Positions 52,001 through 57,489 of a stretch of 64,000 nt of DNA are shown here, piece by piece. The stretch lies in assembly GCA_026874595.1 (NCBI GenBank), contig CM049311.1, forward strand, positions 67,958,453-68,022,452, read 5' to 3'. The stretch's first letter is position 1. Each line of letters begins with the position of its first letter. The stretch is from Sipunculus nudus (lineage: Eukaryota; Annelida; Sipuncula; Golfingiida; Sipunculidae). Position numbers and translations under genes: made by a program. Under the pieces are notes generated by a model that was given only the letters and a program-made list of their open reading frames with translations, was not told the origin of the DNA and ran no database searches.

Positions 52001-55000
52001 GGCAAAATGCAAACTCGATCTGTAACGGGTCATTATCAAGGAACACACCAAAAATCAGGCCAGTATGCATACATTGTGAAAAAAAGTCCATACATGTGCA
52101 TTTTTCATTAAAATTTCTGTCTTTCATGAAATTTTCTATGTTCAGGATCTGTCATATGGTCAAAAATAGGTTAACTGGGCAGAAACGCGAACTCGACCTG
52201 TAAATGGTCATTATGCGCCCACAGACCAAACATTGGGCCAGTATCTATAAGCATTCCATTGCGAAACTAGAATATTAGCAAAAGCTGGTAATCAGTTATA
52301 AATTTAAATTGGAGAGGTATGTACCATGTTTTATAACAATCCACCAAATGCTTCCTGAGAAATATCCCCCTAAGTATTTTTTCTTTACTAAGCTCTGTGA
52401 CCTTGAAAAGTAGGTCAAGACCACCCATCTTTGAACCTGACCAAGATTTTGTAAATATGATGCAAAAGCACTGAAGTAATGAAGTTCCTTAGTTGAATAC
52501 CTTTGGAGATATCCTGCACAAAGGCCAAAATTGAAAAATCCGATAAAATTTCATTAAAAAAATCAGAAATTGCAGGTGATGCCACCAAAATTGTGCAGCA
52601 CGTACAGACCATCAGTCCCAATGATCATAGTAAGTTTTGTGAAAATCCACACAATGGTTCCTGAGATATACGCTTCTGAGTGTTTTTCTATAATCAGCTC
52701 TAAAATGTAGAAAAATGGGTCAAGGTCACTCATCTTCGAACTTGACCGAGATTTTATCGATATACATCTTCACTGATGAAATAAAATTCCAACAGTGAAT
52801 CCTTTTAGAGATATCCTGCTCACAAGGTAATTAAAGCTTAACAGACGCGGAACGGACGGACAGACGGACGGACACCCGACAGACAGATGGATGGATAGAC
52901 GGACAGCTTGGGTGACGACAATGGCCCATCAGCCTATGAGCTGAGGACTAAAAACAGCTGTACATGTACATTTGTCATGAAAATTTATATTTTTCATGAA
53001 ATTTTCAATGTTAAGGAGCAGTAAAACAATCAAAAGTAGGTCAACCGGGACGAAACGCGAACTCGATATGTAACTGGTCATTATCTGCATACACACCTAA
53101 AATCAGGCCAATATCTGCAGGCATTGCGAAAAAAAAGTCTGTACATGTGTATTTGTCATGAAAATTTCTATTTTTCATGAAATTTTCTATGTTTAGGAGC
53201 CGTAAATGGTCAAAAGTAGGTCAACCGGGAGGAAACGTGAACTCAATCTGTAACTGGTCAATATCTGCATACACACCAAAAATCAGGCCAATATCTGCAG
53301 GCATTGCGAAAAAAAGTCCGTACATGTGTATTTGTCATGAAAATTTCTATTTTTCATGAAATTTTCTAAGTTAAGGAGCCGTAAAACGGTCAAAAATAAG
53401 TCAACTGGGAGGAAACCCGAACTCGATCTGTAACTGGTCAATATCTGCATACACACCAAAAATCAGGCCAATATCTGCAAGCATTGCGAAAAAAAGTCCG
53501 TACATGTGTATTTGTCATGAAAATTTCTATTTTTCATGAAATTTTCTAAGTTAAGGAGCCGTAAAACGGTCAAAAGAAGGTCAACCGGGACAAACGTGAA
53601 CTTGATCTGTAACTGGTCATTATCTGCCTACACACCAAAAATCAGGCCAATATCTGCAGGAATTGTGAAAAAAAGTCCGTACATGTGTATTTGTCATGAA
53701 AATTTCTATTTTTAATGAAATTTTCTAAGTTTAGGAGCCGTAAAACGGTCAAAAGTAGGTCAACCGGGAGGAAACGCGAACTCGATCTGTAACAGGTCAT
53801 TATCCGCCCACACACCAAAAATCAGGCCAATATCTGCAGGCATTGCGAAAAAAAGTCTGTACAACTGTTTGATTTCGGAAGGACGGAAGGACAGAAGGAC
53901 GGTATGACGGACATGGGTAAAACTATATGCCCCGGCCACTTTGTGGCGGGGGCATAAAAATAAAACTATAATATTTACTTTGGATTACCTTCACATCAAT
54001 CTATGCACTACACATAGCAAGACTTTTATGACAATTATTAACATTACAGAAATCATAATGAGAACTTGTCTAAGATCTGATTTTTTATCATATTCAATTC
54101 TTTTTTTAAAAAAATGTATCAGAAAAAAATTTGAAGTATCTCAGCTATGAAACCATTATATGTGTAAAAAATATCCCAAGGATAAGAACTTGCAGGTGAT
54201 GCCACCTTCATATAATTCCTAATAGTACAGAACAATATAATTTTATTATTATTTAATTTTTCATTATTAAAATTGAAAAGAAAAATACCATAGGTGACTT
54301 CATGGCATTACTTGGAATACATTTTCATCAATCCAATAAAATCCATAAAACATCAGTAACTGCAAGGTAATTCCCTGTTACTCATCAACTGTCAAATTCC
54401 TTTTCTATTAATTATTTTAAAAGTTGTTATTATAGACCTTTAAAAATTCATTTATTCATTGTTTATTGTTCTGCTGTTGCTCCAAACAACTAAGAGATGA
54501 GCTTGGTTGGACACCTGGATCAGCTGTGGCCAGCAATAAGCTGCCCAGCTGCAAGTATATGCCCCAAGTCAAGCGAGCATAATTGGCCTGAAAGGTCAAG
54601 TAGAGGGCATACAGGTGACTGAAGAGGGGCTGGGTAGAGCCTTGGTCTGACATGGTCTCATAAAAAACTTTAATATAAAGCTACTGTTTTGGCCAATTTC
54701 TTTCAACATTCAAAAATAACAAGTTGAAATCCTTATTTCTGCATGATATGAAAATTATATCAACAGTGCTTATAGGAAACAAACATGCCATGATCAAAAT
54801 TAGGCAAAATTTAAGGTACTAATTTTATTTTTATACTAATAACTTATAAAATTTGAAAAATTCAGAACAAATTTTGGGTATACCATTGAATCTTGATTAA
54901 ATAATGTTATATCCCTGACAAAAAAAAAAAAGAAAACTCTAGCTTCAGCAACTTTCATGTAATGGGAGTAAATATATTTCTTTTTTACAAAGTGCATTAT

Positions 55001-57033
55001 GTTCGGGCCCATAACTTAAAACAATTTAGTAATACTCACATCAATTCAGGCATGTGCATAGAGTATAAATAGAAGAACATGTATGTTTTATGTGATCAAA
55101 GTCAGATCAGTGGTTTTGATATTAGGCAGTCTTGAAGTGTAAAAATGGGTTTTAATTGAAAATTAAAGTTTTTTCTAAATATCTCAAAGGAATGAAGCTC
55201 TAGTGGTATGGTAGGGGGGGGGGTTTGGGGGACATCTTACTGTATGTCAAATTTTGGGACTTGAGAGCTGGCCTGGGAAGCTGGGGAGCTGAGCTCTAGC
55301 AAACTGCATAACACTTGCTTGATCTGAACAATACATGGTGCTTGAAAACTTGAATAAAATCTACAGTTTTTGATCAACTGGTTTCAAATTTCAGATGTTT
55401 AGAGATGAAATGCTTATGGTAACATGCTGTGAAAATAAACTCCACAGCAGTTACAGGGAAAAAATGTGCCATGGTCAAATCTGGGTAAAATTTAAGGCAC
55501 TGATTTTATATTTATGCTGATAACTTATAAAATTTTGAAAAATTCATATCTAATTTTGGGTGTACCATTGAATCTTGATTAAATATAGTTATATACCTGA
55601 AAGAAAGTATCTAGCTTCAGCAATTCTCAAGTTAAGGGAGTAAACATATTTCCTGATTTTTTACAAAGTGCATAATGTTTCGGCCCATTACTTCAAGAAT
55701 TGAAGGAATTTCTGGTATGTACATAGGAAATATATAGAGGAATTACTATATTATAATGGTCAATATCAGGTCAGTGGTTTTGGAATTAGGCAGTCTCGAA
55801 GTGTAACAATGGGTTTTAAATGGAAAACGGAGGTTTTTCCTTAATAATTCTAAGGAACAAAGTCCTAGTAACCAAATTTTTGGTATGGTAGGAGATTTAG
55901 GGGACATCTAAAGGTATGCTGAATTTCAGATTCGTAGGTCTAACTGTTTCAAAATGTGTTTGTTTAACGGACTGACGGACACACAGCCGACGGGCAAAGG
56001 ACCATGATAATAGCTCATATGACTTATAGTCAGCTGAGCTAAAAAAGTAATTAATAGCTAAAAATATAATTAACCACATATGATCTATTTCTATAATATT
56101 AACTGCCAACAGCCTCAGTGTTATGTATATCTATTTGATTTTGGTTTAAAAAAACTCAGTCACTATTAGTCCATATATCGGTTCCCTCACTTTATCATAA
56201 TAGAAAAAGTATAACTGTCACAGGCATCGCCTTTTTGCATATGACAGATCATACTCTGATATATGCCTGCATTTCTGTGTGACTTCTGACCATACTCATG
56301 CATATTTGTAATATTACTCTCATGTACATTTTGACTTATTTCTCAAACTTTTTTCCAGTCTGTTATCAATATCTGAGGACGCAGATCAAAGGATAAGTCT
56401 GTGACATGGGACACATGGTGGCGCTCCAGTGCATCTGTCGAAGAAGCCTCACCACCATTTTATCTGGTAACTTCAGCATTTATATATGCATGGGTGTGCT
56501 TTCTGATGATCAAATTTCCTTGTATTAATGATTCTTAATACCTTTAAAATTCAAGTTTAACTTGGAGATCGAGGGAGAATAACTGTGAAAAGGTCAGGGT
56601 TACTTTCTTTTATTGGCGGGTTTCTGCATTACGGGCCCACCAGACTTGCACCTTTGTGAAAAACGGGTCTGAGCTAAATAGTACCGGCAGTTGGCCCACT
56701 GGCCCCTTAAAATTTTGAACCATGCAGGGTTGGCAGTTAACTTGCTGTATCCATGTTCACACATGTGTCTATTGATCGGAAAACTCTATAAAAAATGTGG
56801 TTACCTCATACAGCAACCTTTCATTCTCATTAAAAGATTTAATTTACGAACACACCATTACCTTTTGTACACGAGTGACCATCATCCACTCCTGTCTGTT
56901 GGGCTTGGTGGGTCTGAAGACGTTGGCTGTAGTAATCTGAGATGGACAGTTGACCATTGACTACTGCTCGCTCTAAATTCTTCTCAGCTTGTTTACGGTA
57001 AGTGTTCTTGTTGCTGGACATTCCATACAAGGC
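7931..57033 (-). CDS. ZUP1: ZUP1/ZUFSP deubiquitinase, 3' six exons (partial gene)
   Basis: Six exons joined as 57033-56862, 17524-17333, 9876-9708, 9408-9281, 8674-8457 and 7966-7931 (minus strand) give 915 bp, or 304 residues plus stop, with GT/AG borders and matching phase at every junction. The product is the C-terminal part of the K63-specific cysteine deubiquitinase ZUP1 (ZUFSP), which acts in genome maintenance. Numbering the visible fragment from its first residue, the nucleophile is Cys97 in GWGCGYRN, the catalytic His is His222 in HQGHSRT, and the Asp is Asp243 in FDPGC. The His-to-Asp spacing of 21 equals that recalled for the human protein (Cys360, His491, Asp512, from memory). 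Human ZUP1 is about 578 residues, so roughly the N-terminal half with the zinc fingers, UBZ and MIU is missing and should lie beyond the right edge. Introns are 39337, 7456, 299, 606 and 490 bp. Identity is from remembered family sequence, not a database search. Confidence 0.95.
8457..8674 (-). CDS. ZUP1: ZUP1 exon with catalytic His and Asp
   Basis: The acceptor is gtttgtag|GT and the donor TATGAG|gtgatc. The 218-bp exon completes Gly and runs 72 codons to a phase-0 end. It encodes HSRTIIGIEE, then LLIFDPGCSKRQMQ, then SIRRTLQGLKARQYQIVAV and LSERDYE. The first His and the Asp of FDPGC are the remaining catalytic residues. Reading past the donor runs into intron sequence with no family similarity, which supports the splice site. 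Confidence 0.95.
9158..9175. repeat. Perfect hairpin beside the TA tract
   Basis: TGGAGGT-GATA-ACCTCCA forms a 7-bp stem with a 4-base loop, followed by CCAAAAA and then the TA tract. It resembles the terminal motifs of tandem-repeat elements elsewhere in the window and may be the end of a decayed element. Confidence 0.5.
9195..9268. repeat. (TA)n microsatellite in ZUP1 intron
   Basis: About 37 uninterrupted TA dinucleotides. On the minus strand they begin 12 bases after the donor of the exon 9281-9408. The YIYI-type open frames here are artefacts. Confidence 0.98.
9281..9408 (-). CDS. ZUP1: ZUP1 exon: VDFH...LYLQHQ strand region
   Basis: The acceptor is attgacag|G and the donor CAAG|gtttgc. 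The 128-bp exon completes a Lys codon and ends in phase 1. It encodes CQLVDFHAATRRDGTHPRLL, then EWVRDYF, then APLYLQHQ, matching human IVDFHK, GTHPRLFEW and PIYLQHQ. It is shorter than the human exon by a few residues between WVRDYF and LYLQHQ. The donor is followed after only 12 bases by a long TA microsatellite. Confidence 0.94.
9708..9876 (-). CDS. ZUP1: ZUP1 exon: peptidase core
   Basis: The acceptor is tcctcag|GA and the donor GTCAA|gtacgt. The 169-bp exon completes a Gly codon and ends in phase 2. It encodes RPFIPSIPKIQRLIEAAWQ, GFDPQG and KWIGATEIVATLSSLKVK, closely matching the human segments IPKIQSMIEDAW, EGFDPQGASQL and WIGACEVYILLTSLRVK. The GFDPQG and WIGA blocks are strongly conserved in ZUP1. 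Confidence 0.94.
9877..13689. other. ZUP1 intron, left part
   Basis: AT-rich intron DNA. It holds a degenerate family C end at 12278 and a Cys/His-rich open frame at 11894-12235, described under findings. No other supported feature. Confidence 0.6.
12278..12430 (-). mobile_element. Degenerate family C left end
   Basis: GGACCCATGGGTAACATCCC, then CTCAGCTGAGTTTTGG, matches the start of the short family C copy at 13690. The right end is not found; an old remnant. Confidence 0.4.
13690..14155 (-). mobile_element. Family C element, short copy
   Basis: It begins CAAGGGACCCATGGGTCACT and ends AGTCAGCTGAGCTAAAAA. It holds two direct repeats of about 140 bp (about 13815 and 13955) sharing ACTCTGACAAAATCTAACTG and TATGCTAAATTTTGG. 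At 466 bp it is an internally deleted version of the larger copies. Confidence 0.65.
14419..15800 (-). mobile_element. Family A element, copy 1 (Helentron-like non-autonomous)
   Basis: Read on the minus strand, the element starts in TTTTTATGCCCCC and ends CTAG|T. A 6-bp-stem hairpin (GTGTCG-GAA-CGACAC, 14425-14439) lies just inside the CTAG end. ATGCCCCCGCC (14442-14452) is inverted at 15785-15795 with one mismatch; one copy is near the very end and the other is behind the hairpin, so the repeat is asymmetric. The body is about seven tandem units of about 180 bp built around AAAGTAGGTCAAC, AACTCGATCTGTAACTGGTC and ATCAGGCCAATATCTGCAGG. Helentron-associated elements are known to have this plan; assignment is inference. 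No protein is encoded. Confidence 0.72.
15801..17332. other. ZUP1 intron between family A copy 1 and the Cys exon
   Basis: AT-rich intron with a short TA run near 17008 and a CT run near 16675. A donor-like site at 17114 (GATGAAG|gtaagg) has no convincing exon. Confidence 0.6.
17333..17524 (-). CDS. ZUP1: ZUP1 exon with the catalytic cysteine
   Basis: The acceptor is ttccttgcag|GT and the donor AATG|gtaagg. The 192-bp exon begins with two bases that complete a Gly codon from the exon 39 kb upstream and ends in phase 1. It encodes ILSKLRQYYKGN, then VWLCTSVDHFASS, then DKGWGCGYRNLQMLLSSL. The Cys in GWGCGYRN is the protease nucleophile, and this motif is the family signature. The exact phase match to the exon at 56862-57033 is the main evidence that the two belong together despite the distance. 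Confidence 0.95.
18361..18512 (-). CDS. Candidate terminal exon of an unrecognised gene inside the ZUP1 intron
   Basis: The acceptor is gcctctgtttcag|GA, a good pyrimidine tract. The frame then stays open for 49 codons to TAA. Visible pieces are CLGWLIDESESESSPQYHFF, ICDEVTSANESRLSQ and TTVNTAHSVLKE. Composition and codon order look like real protein, with an acidic-serine patch ESESESS. A possible minus-strand AATAAA lies near 18070. The exon takes up two bases, so the exon before it must end in phase 1; the 36-bp candidate at 21193-21228 does. It is also phase-compatible with the ZUP1 exon at 56862-57033, so an alternative ZUP1 last exon is possible. I do not recognise the protein. Confidence 0.5.
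18513..21192. other. Giant intron, no clear feature
   Basis: AT-rich, with purine runs near 19200. The 20756-20938 minus open frame has a protein-like patch but no usable splice donor. Confidence 0.55.
21193..21228 (-). CDS. Candidate 36-bp exon of the nested minus-strand gene
   Basis: The acceptor is aaaggtttttgtag|TT and the donor GGAG|gtaatt, both good. Only this frame makes sense with its neighbours: two bases, ILGRFMSDQSG, then one base. It joins in phase to 27086-27139 upstream and 18361-18512 downstream, giving ETWAVILGRF...SGGCLGWL. A short exon is weak evidence alone; the phase match on both sides is what supports it. Confidence 0.35.
21965..22050. repeat. (TA)n microsatellite abutting the foldback element
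   Basis: About 43 TA dinucleotides end exactly where the foldback left arm starts. A short TA tract (23137-23147) also lies just outside the right arm, so the element may have inserted into a TA tract. Confidence 0.97.
22051..23131. mobile_element. Foldback element with about 198-bp terminal inverted repeats
   Basis: The left arm 22051-22248 begins GGCCCAGATTAGAATCTGGC and is inverted at 22935-23131, ending TCTAATCTGGGCC. Each arm is made of smaller palindromic modules such as GGCCCAGATCAAAATTTTGA and its complement. Three further direct modules (CAATCCTGTGGTGGAC) follow the left arm to about 22440. The centre (22441-22934) is AT-rich with no coding signal. Left of it is a TA microsatellite, right of it CATATATATATG. 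Confidence 0.85.
23731..25064 (-). mobile_element. Family B element, copy 1 (Helentron-like non-autonomous)
   Basis: The minus-strand 3' end is CTAG (23731-23734) preceded by a hairpin TCAGC-AAAA-GCTGA (23739-23752). AGCCCTCAGCC (23757-23767) is inverted perfectly at 25048-25058, next to the other end. The body contains about four tandem units; the last ones repeat every 303 bp (24492 and 24795), with phrases such as AGGTCAAGGTCACCCATCTT and GAGATATCCCGCTCACAAG. No coding capacity is seen; the 24465-24677 open frame is within the repeat. Confidence 0.72.
27086..27139 (-). CDS. Candidate 54-bp exon of the nested minus-strand gene
   Basis: The acceptor is ccctggttttag|CG and the donor GGGCAG|gtgaat. 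It encodes KKEVSYQSESSKIETWA between a two-base start and a one-base end. The same frame stays open past the donor to a second possible donor at 27005 (AAATG|gtgagg), so the exon could be longer. That longer version would break phase with the downstream candidates. Confidence 0.35.
27255..27720. repeat. Dispersed repeat E, copy 2
   Basis: Shares ordered phrases with 15-745, including GGTAATCCCTTGGAGC, CATATATGCAACCTACCACC and ACCAGAAATCACATTAATTC. A third partial copy may end near 35880-35930 (AAGGTAAGTGAATAGCTGGC). Confidence 0.55.
27826..27965. repeat. Short repeat with GTGGTCTTAT motifs
   Basis: AACAGTGAAACCTGTGTAAT opens a block with repeated AAGGTGGTCTTATTAGAC, GGTGGTCTAAAT and GGTGGTCTTATA. 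This is a common style of animal MITE remnant; ends not defined. Confidence 0.4.
28299..28363 (-). CDS. Candidate 65-bp exon of the nested minus-strand gene
   Basis: The acceptor is ggtcttctcactttag|C, with a strong pyrimidine tract, and the donor GACATG|gtaggt. In the frame required downstream it encodes SLSTSCRPLVIGLLHFCFAG plus His. One other frame is also open over this short length, so the frame rests on phase with 27086-27139. Confidence 0.38.
28580..28758 (+). CDS. Candidate plus-strand exon, product not recognised
   Basis: The acceptor is tttcttttactggaatag|TG and the donor ACTCTT|gtaagt, a consensus donor. One frame is open throughout: CLKWQDIGIKHRRKTSSAEW, LELSLEKYTVHKGN, then PPADEPVPNSIRTL, with 59 codons after a two-base start and a phase-0 end. 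It is followed at 30773 by an exon that also needs phase 0. No family recognised. It lies antisense to ZUP1 inside its giant intron, and also within an intron of the tentative nested minus-strand gene, which is a reason for caution. Confidence 0.4.
29849..30466. mobile_element. MITE with 19-bp TIRs and TAA target duplications (Harbinger-like)
   Basis: AGGCTGTATCTCACTGGGC at 29849-29867 is inverted at 30448-30466 with one mismatch. TAA flanks both sides (29846-29848, 30467-30469). A 3-bp TAA duplication with TIRs of this size fits PIF/Harbinger-derived MITEs. The open frame 29971-30252 lies inside and has no transposase features. Confidence 0.75.
30773..31062 (+). CDS. Candidate 290-bp plus-strand exon, product not recognised
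   Basis: The acceptor is gctgctgtgcttcag|AAT and the donor GTCAG|gtaagg, both strong. The frame is open for 96 codons: NLIPSERKIDGRPVKISASS, then SVIKNIWCHAQG, NAWAVAMTTVYMLYTKL, and a charged tail NKQRRQEMQLDERQTEDKIE. It starts in phase 0, matching the donor of 28580-28758, and ends in phase 2. The basic and acidic tail could be helical. Possible continuations needing one base are at 36583 (short, to a stop at 36664) and 38720. This is the best-looking unidentified exon on the plus strand. Confidence 0.45.
31063..33414. other. Giant intron, mostly plain
   Basis: AT-rich, with a C-rich run near 31294. Only the weak candidate exon at 31812-31842 is noted. Confidence 0.55.
31812..31842 (-). 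CDS. Candidate 31-bp exon of the nested minus-strand gene (weak)
   Basis: The donor TTACAGA|gtaagt is good, but the acceptor tgttaaaatgag|AC has a poor pyrimidine tract. The frame gives LKTTSLLVT, starting with two bases and ending with two, which joins in phase to both neighbouring candidates. This is the least certain internal exon of the set. Confidence 0.22.
33415..34230. repeat. Dimeric tandem repeat, about 275 bp x 3
   Basis: Units start near 33421, 33693 and 33971 with AGGTGGCGCCACCTGCC or close variants. Each unit contains two related halves of about 137 bp, each with a CACC-rich palindrome, a CATGCAAAATTT phrase and a GAGATATGAG phrase. The flanks (to about 34300) end in AGACGCACTAATGGACGCTG. 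Probably the tandem body of another non-autonomous element. Confidence 0.7.
34686..34750 (-). CDS. Candidate 65-bp exon of the nested minus-strand gene
   Basis: The acceptor is atgttggccattag|C and the donor CAGCCAG|gtatag. It encodes QDDVSSINSFGT then VPGLEEVQP. The frame continues open upstream as well, where a second acceptor (caccattgacag, near 34775) would give a longer phase-0 exon. It overlaps a 136-residue open frame that runs into repeat DNA. Confidence 0.35.
35262..35790. repeat. Tandem repeat, about 180 bp x 3
   Basis: Phrases such as TTCAGCTTCCCGTAACTCAG and CAAAAAGCACTGAA recur near 35270, 35450 and 35630 in diverged form. Non-coding. Confidence 0.6.
35988..36033 (-). CDS. Candidate 46-bp exon of the nested minus-strand gene
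   Basis: The acceptor is atacaattttccag|AA, which is strong, and the donor TTTTTCAG|gtagag. Only one of three frames is open: NCLVVMTSDSLVFF with two bases at each end. It matches the one-base start of 34686-34750. The hydrophobic strand-like sequence would suit a beta-rich fold, but no family is recognised. Confidence 0.35.
37310..37390 (-). CDS. Candidate upstream exon of the nested minus-strand gene (weak)
   Basis: The donor GCAAAG|gtactg is moderate and the acceptor at 37390 is poor. A better acceptor (ccatcattctag) would shorten it to 37310-37336. The frame gives LLNFKITILHSVHTIILVIL then QPERSK and ends in phase 1, as the next candidate needs. Further possible upstream exons lie at about 37880-37974 (acceptor ataatctgcag; two frames open) and about 38398-38465 (frame containing DSLDNFIQIKKWMRATCC), but I could not fix how they connect. 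Confidence 0.22.
39690..39780 (-). mobile_element. tRNA-like SINE head (remnant)
   Basis: The minus strand has GGAGTAGAGCAGAGGACTTA, resembling a tRNA A-box and anticodon arm of a lysine-type tRNA, followed by TGGGAGAACTAGGGTGAGCA. There is no clear B box and the stems do not close, so this is not a functional tRNA gene. Confidence 0.35.
41776..41958 (-). mobile_element. tRNA-derived SINE
   Basis: On the minus strand it begins GGGGCTTGACAGTCGAGG, with GGGTTTGATCCCC as a B-box-like motif (41894-41906), forming a tRNA-like head of about 67 bases. The body follows, with GGGTTCTCCGGTTTCCTCC, a sequence type often seen in animal SINE cores. No target duplication was worked out. Confidence 0.6.
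43430..43530. repeat. Palindromic ATATATG repeat block
   Basis: CATATATGGCAC-type words repeat in both orientations around a perfect 16-bp palindrome GGCACATATATGTGCC (43479-43494). Non-coding, with hairpin potential. Confidence 0.6.
43865..45547. mobile_element. 1.7-kb TIR element
   Basis: CGTAAAAACTCGCATATAAG at the left is inverted at the right as TATATGCGGTTTTTACG, near 45531-45547. AATAT lies directly outside both ends (43860-43864, 45548-45552) and may be a target duplication, though AT-rich DNA makes this weak. A second CGCACATAAGTCGAC motif lies near 45467. The interior has more CG dinucleotides than its surroundings. Short open frames at 43885-44154 and 45052-45240 resemble no known transposase. 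Confidence 0.5.
45553..46350. other. Giant intron, no clear feature
   Basis: AT-rich. The 45551-45808 open frame shares a phrase with 42990-43045 (CAGAACAGA...GTAATGGGCAGT), suggesting a small dispersed repeat and not a gene. Confidence 0.5.
46351..48085 (-). mobile_element. Family C element, copy 3
   Basis: It starts CAAGTGACCCATGGGTCACA and ends with GGACAAAGGACCACAGCAA and AAGCTGAGCTGAAAA. It shares internal phrases with copies 1 and 2, such as TTTCAGTCAAACAAAATAG and ATGTGCCATGGCCAAATTTG, and has no A, B or foldback insertion. It therefore gives a simple reference length of about 1.7 kb. Confidence 0.65.
48086..49824. other. Giant intron, no clear feature
   Basis: AT-rich. GGGTTCAAATC near 48806 resembles a Pol III B box and may mark an old SINE, without other support. 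Confidence 0.45.
49825..50990 (-). mobile_element. Family C fragment (left end plus internal piece)
   Basis: The left-end motif CAAGGGACCCATGGGTCGTG is at 49825. Just before copy 2, at about 50930-50990, a family C internal phrase appears (GTGCCGTGGTCAAATTTGG). The DNA between is AT-rich and only loosely alike. It may be an older C element into which copy 2 landed. Confidence 0.4.
51882..53960 (-). mobile_element. Family A element, copy 2, interrupted by a family B element
   Basis: Same ends as copy 1: CTAG at 51882-51885, hairpin GTGTCG-GTA-TGACAC, inverted ATGCCCCCGCC and GGCGGGGGCAT (53945-53955) with a perfect match. The tandem-unit body is split at 52266 by a family B copy and resumes at about 52955. 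The element sits inside a family C element. Confidence 0.75.
52267..52954 (-). mobile_element. Family B element, copy 2, nested in family A
   Basis: It begins with the same CTAG-hairpin end as copy 1 and ends with the same AGCTTGGGTGACGACAAT and CTGAGGACTAAAA region. Internal deletions have removed the inner inverted-repeat copy and some tandem units. A units flank it directly on both sides. Confidence 0.72.
56862..57033 (-). CDS. ZUP1: ZUP1 exon: helical arm before the protease
   Basis: The acceptor reads gattgtag before GCC and the donor AAAAG|gtaatg. The 172-bp exon starts on a codon and ends in phase 1. It encodes 57 residues starting ALYGMSSNKNTYRKQ and continuing through NLERAVVNGQLSISDYYSQR. 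These align with the human stretch between the MIU and the catalytic domain (YKQQQLRNMEIEVNRG...SEFHRRKAD). In the human structure this helical region contacts ubiquitin, so the same role is inferred here. The preceding exon must end in phase 0. I found no convincing zinc-finger exon between here and 64000. Confidence 0.88.
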
Positions 57034-57107
57034 CTACAATCACAGAAGAGATTATCATGAACAGAAAATAATATATTTCTGCATAGAAAGAGTTAAAAAG
57101 TTTATCT

Positions 57108-57300
57108 GACCATGGGTGACTTGTGTAAGGGACACCTCTGCTTGCGGACATCTTTCAAGGACACTTAATTGAGATTGTCCTGTGAATATAGCAGGCTTAT
57201 AACTGGGAGGTCCTTGACATCAATAAGAGAACCTCCATAATGGACAAAAACAAAGGCTCTGACAGTGTCTGTAAACAAAGGTTCAACTGTACTTCTTATT
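57108..57300. repeat. GGACA-type dispersed repeat beside the ZUP1 exon
   Basis: A run of phrases such as AGGGACACCTCTGCTTGCGG, TTCAAGGACACTTAATTGAG and TAATGGACAAAAAC, looking like a degenerate dispersed repeat. The small open frames on either strand are not gene-like. Confidence 0.4.
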
Positions 57301-57489
57301 TGTACCTGCAGAAGATGAGTCTCATCTTTATTGATGCAGATCACCTTCAATATTTACCCCCAGAATATAATATTTCATTGCTGAAAGGCCAACTCTTCAT
57401 AGAATTTAATATAAATTCATACATTTTTAAAAGAATTTTGTCCATATGCAGACAAAAAGACAGACAAATGGAAAGGCAGACATAGTTGA

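Larger units (their letters stand above)
50997..56046 (-). mobile_element. Family C element, copy 2 (hosting A and B)
   Basis: Ends as in copy 1: CAAGGGACCCATGGGTCATG at left and AGTCAGCTGAGCTAAAAAA at right. Family A copy 2, itself holding family B copy 2, lies within it. The part after the insertion contains two diverged direct repeats of about 670 bp (from about 54670 and about 55340), each with a GTGCCATGGTCAAA-like phrase. Confidence 0.65.
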
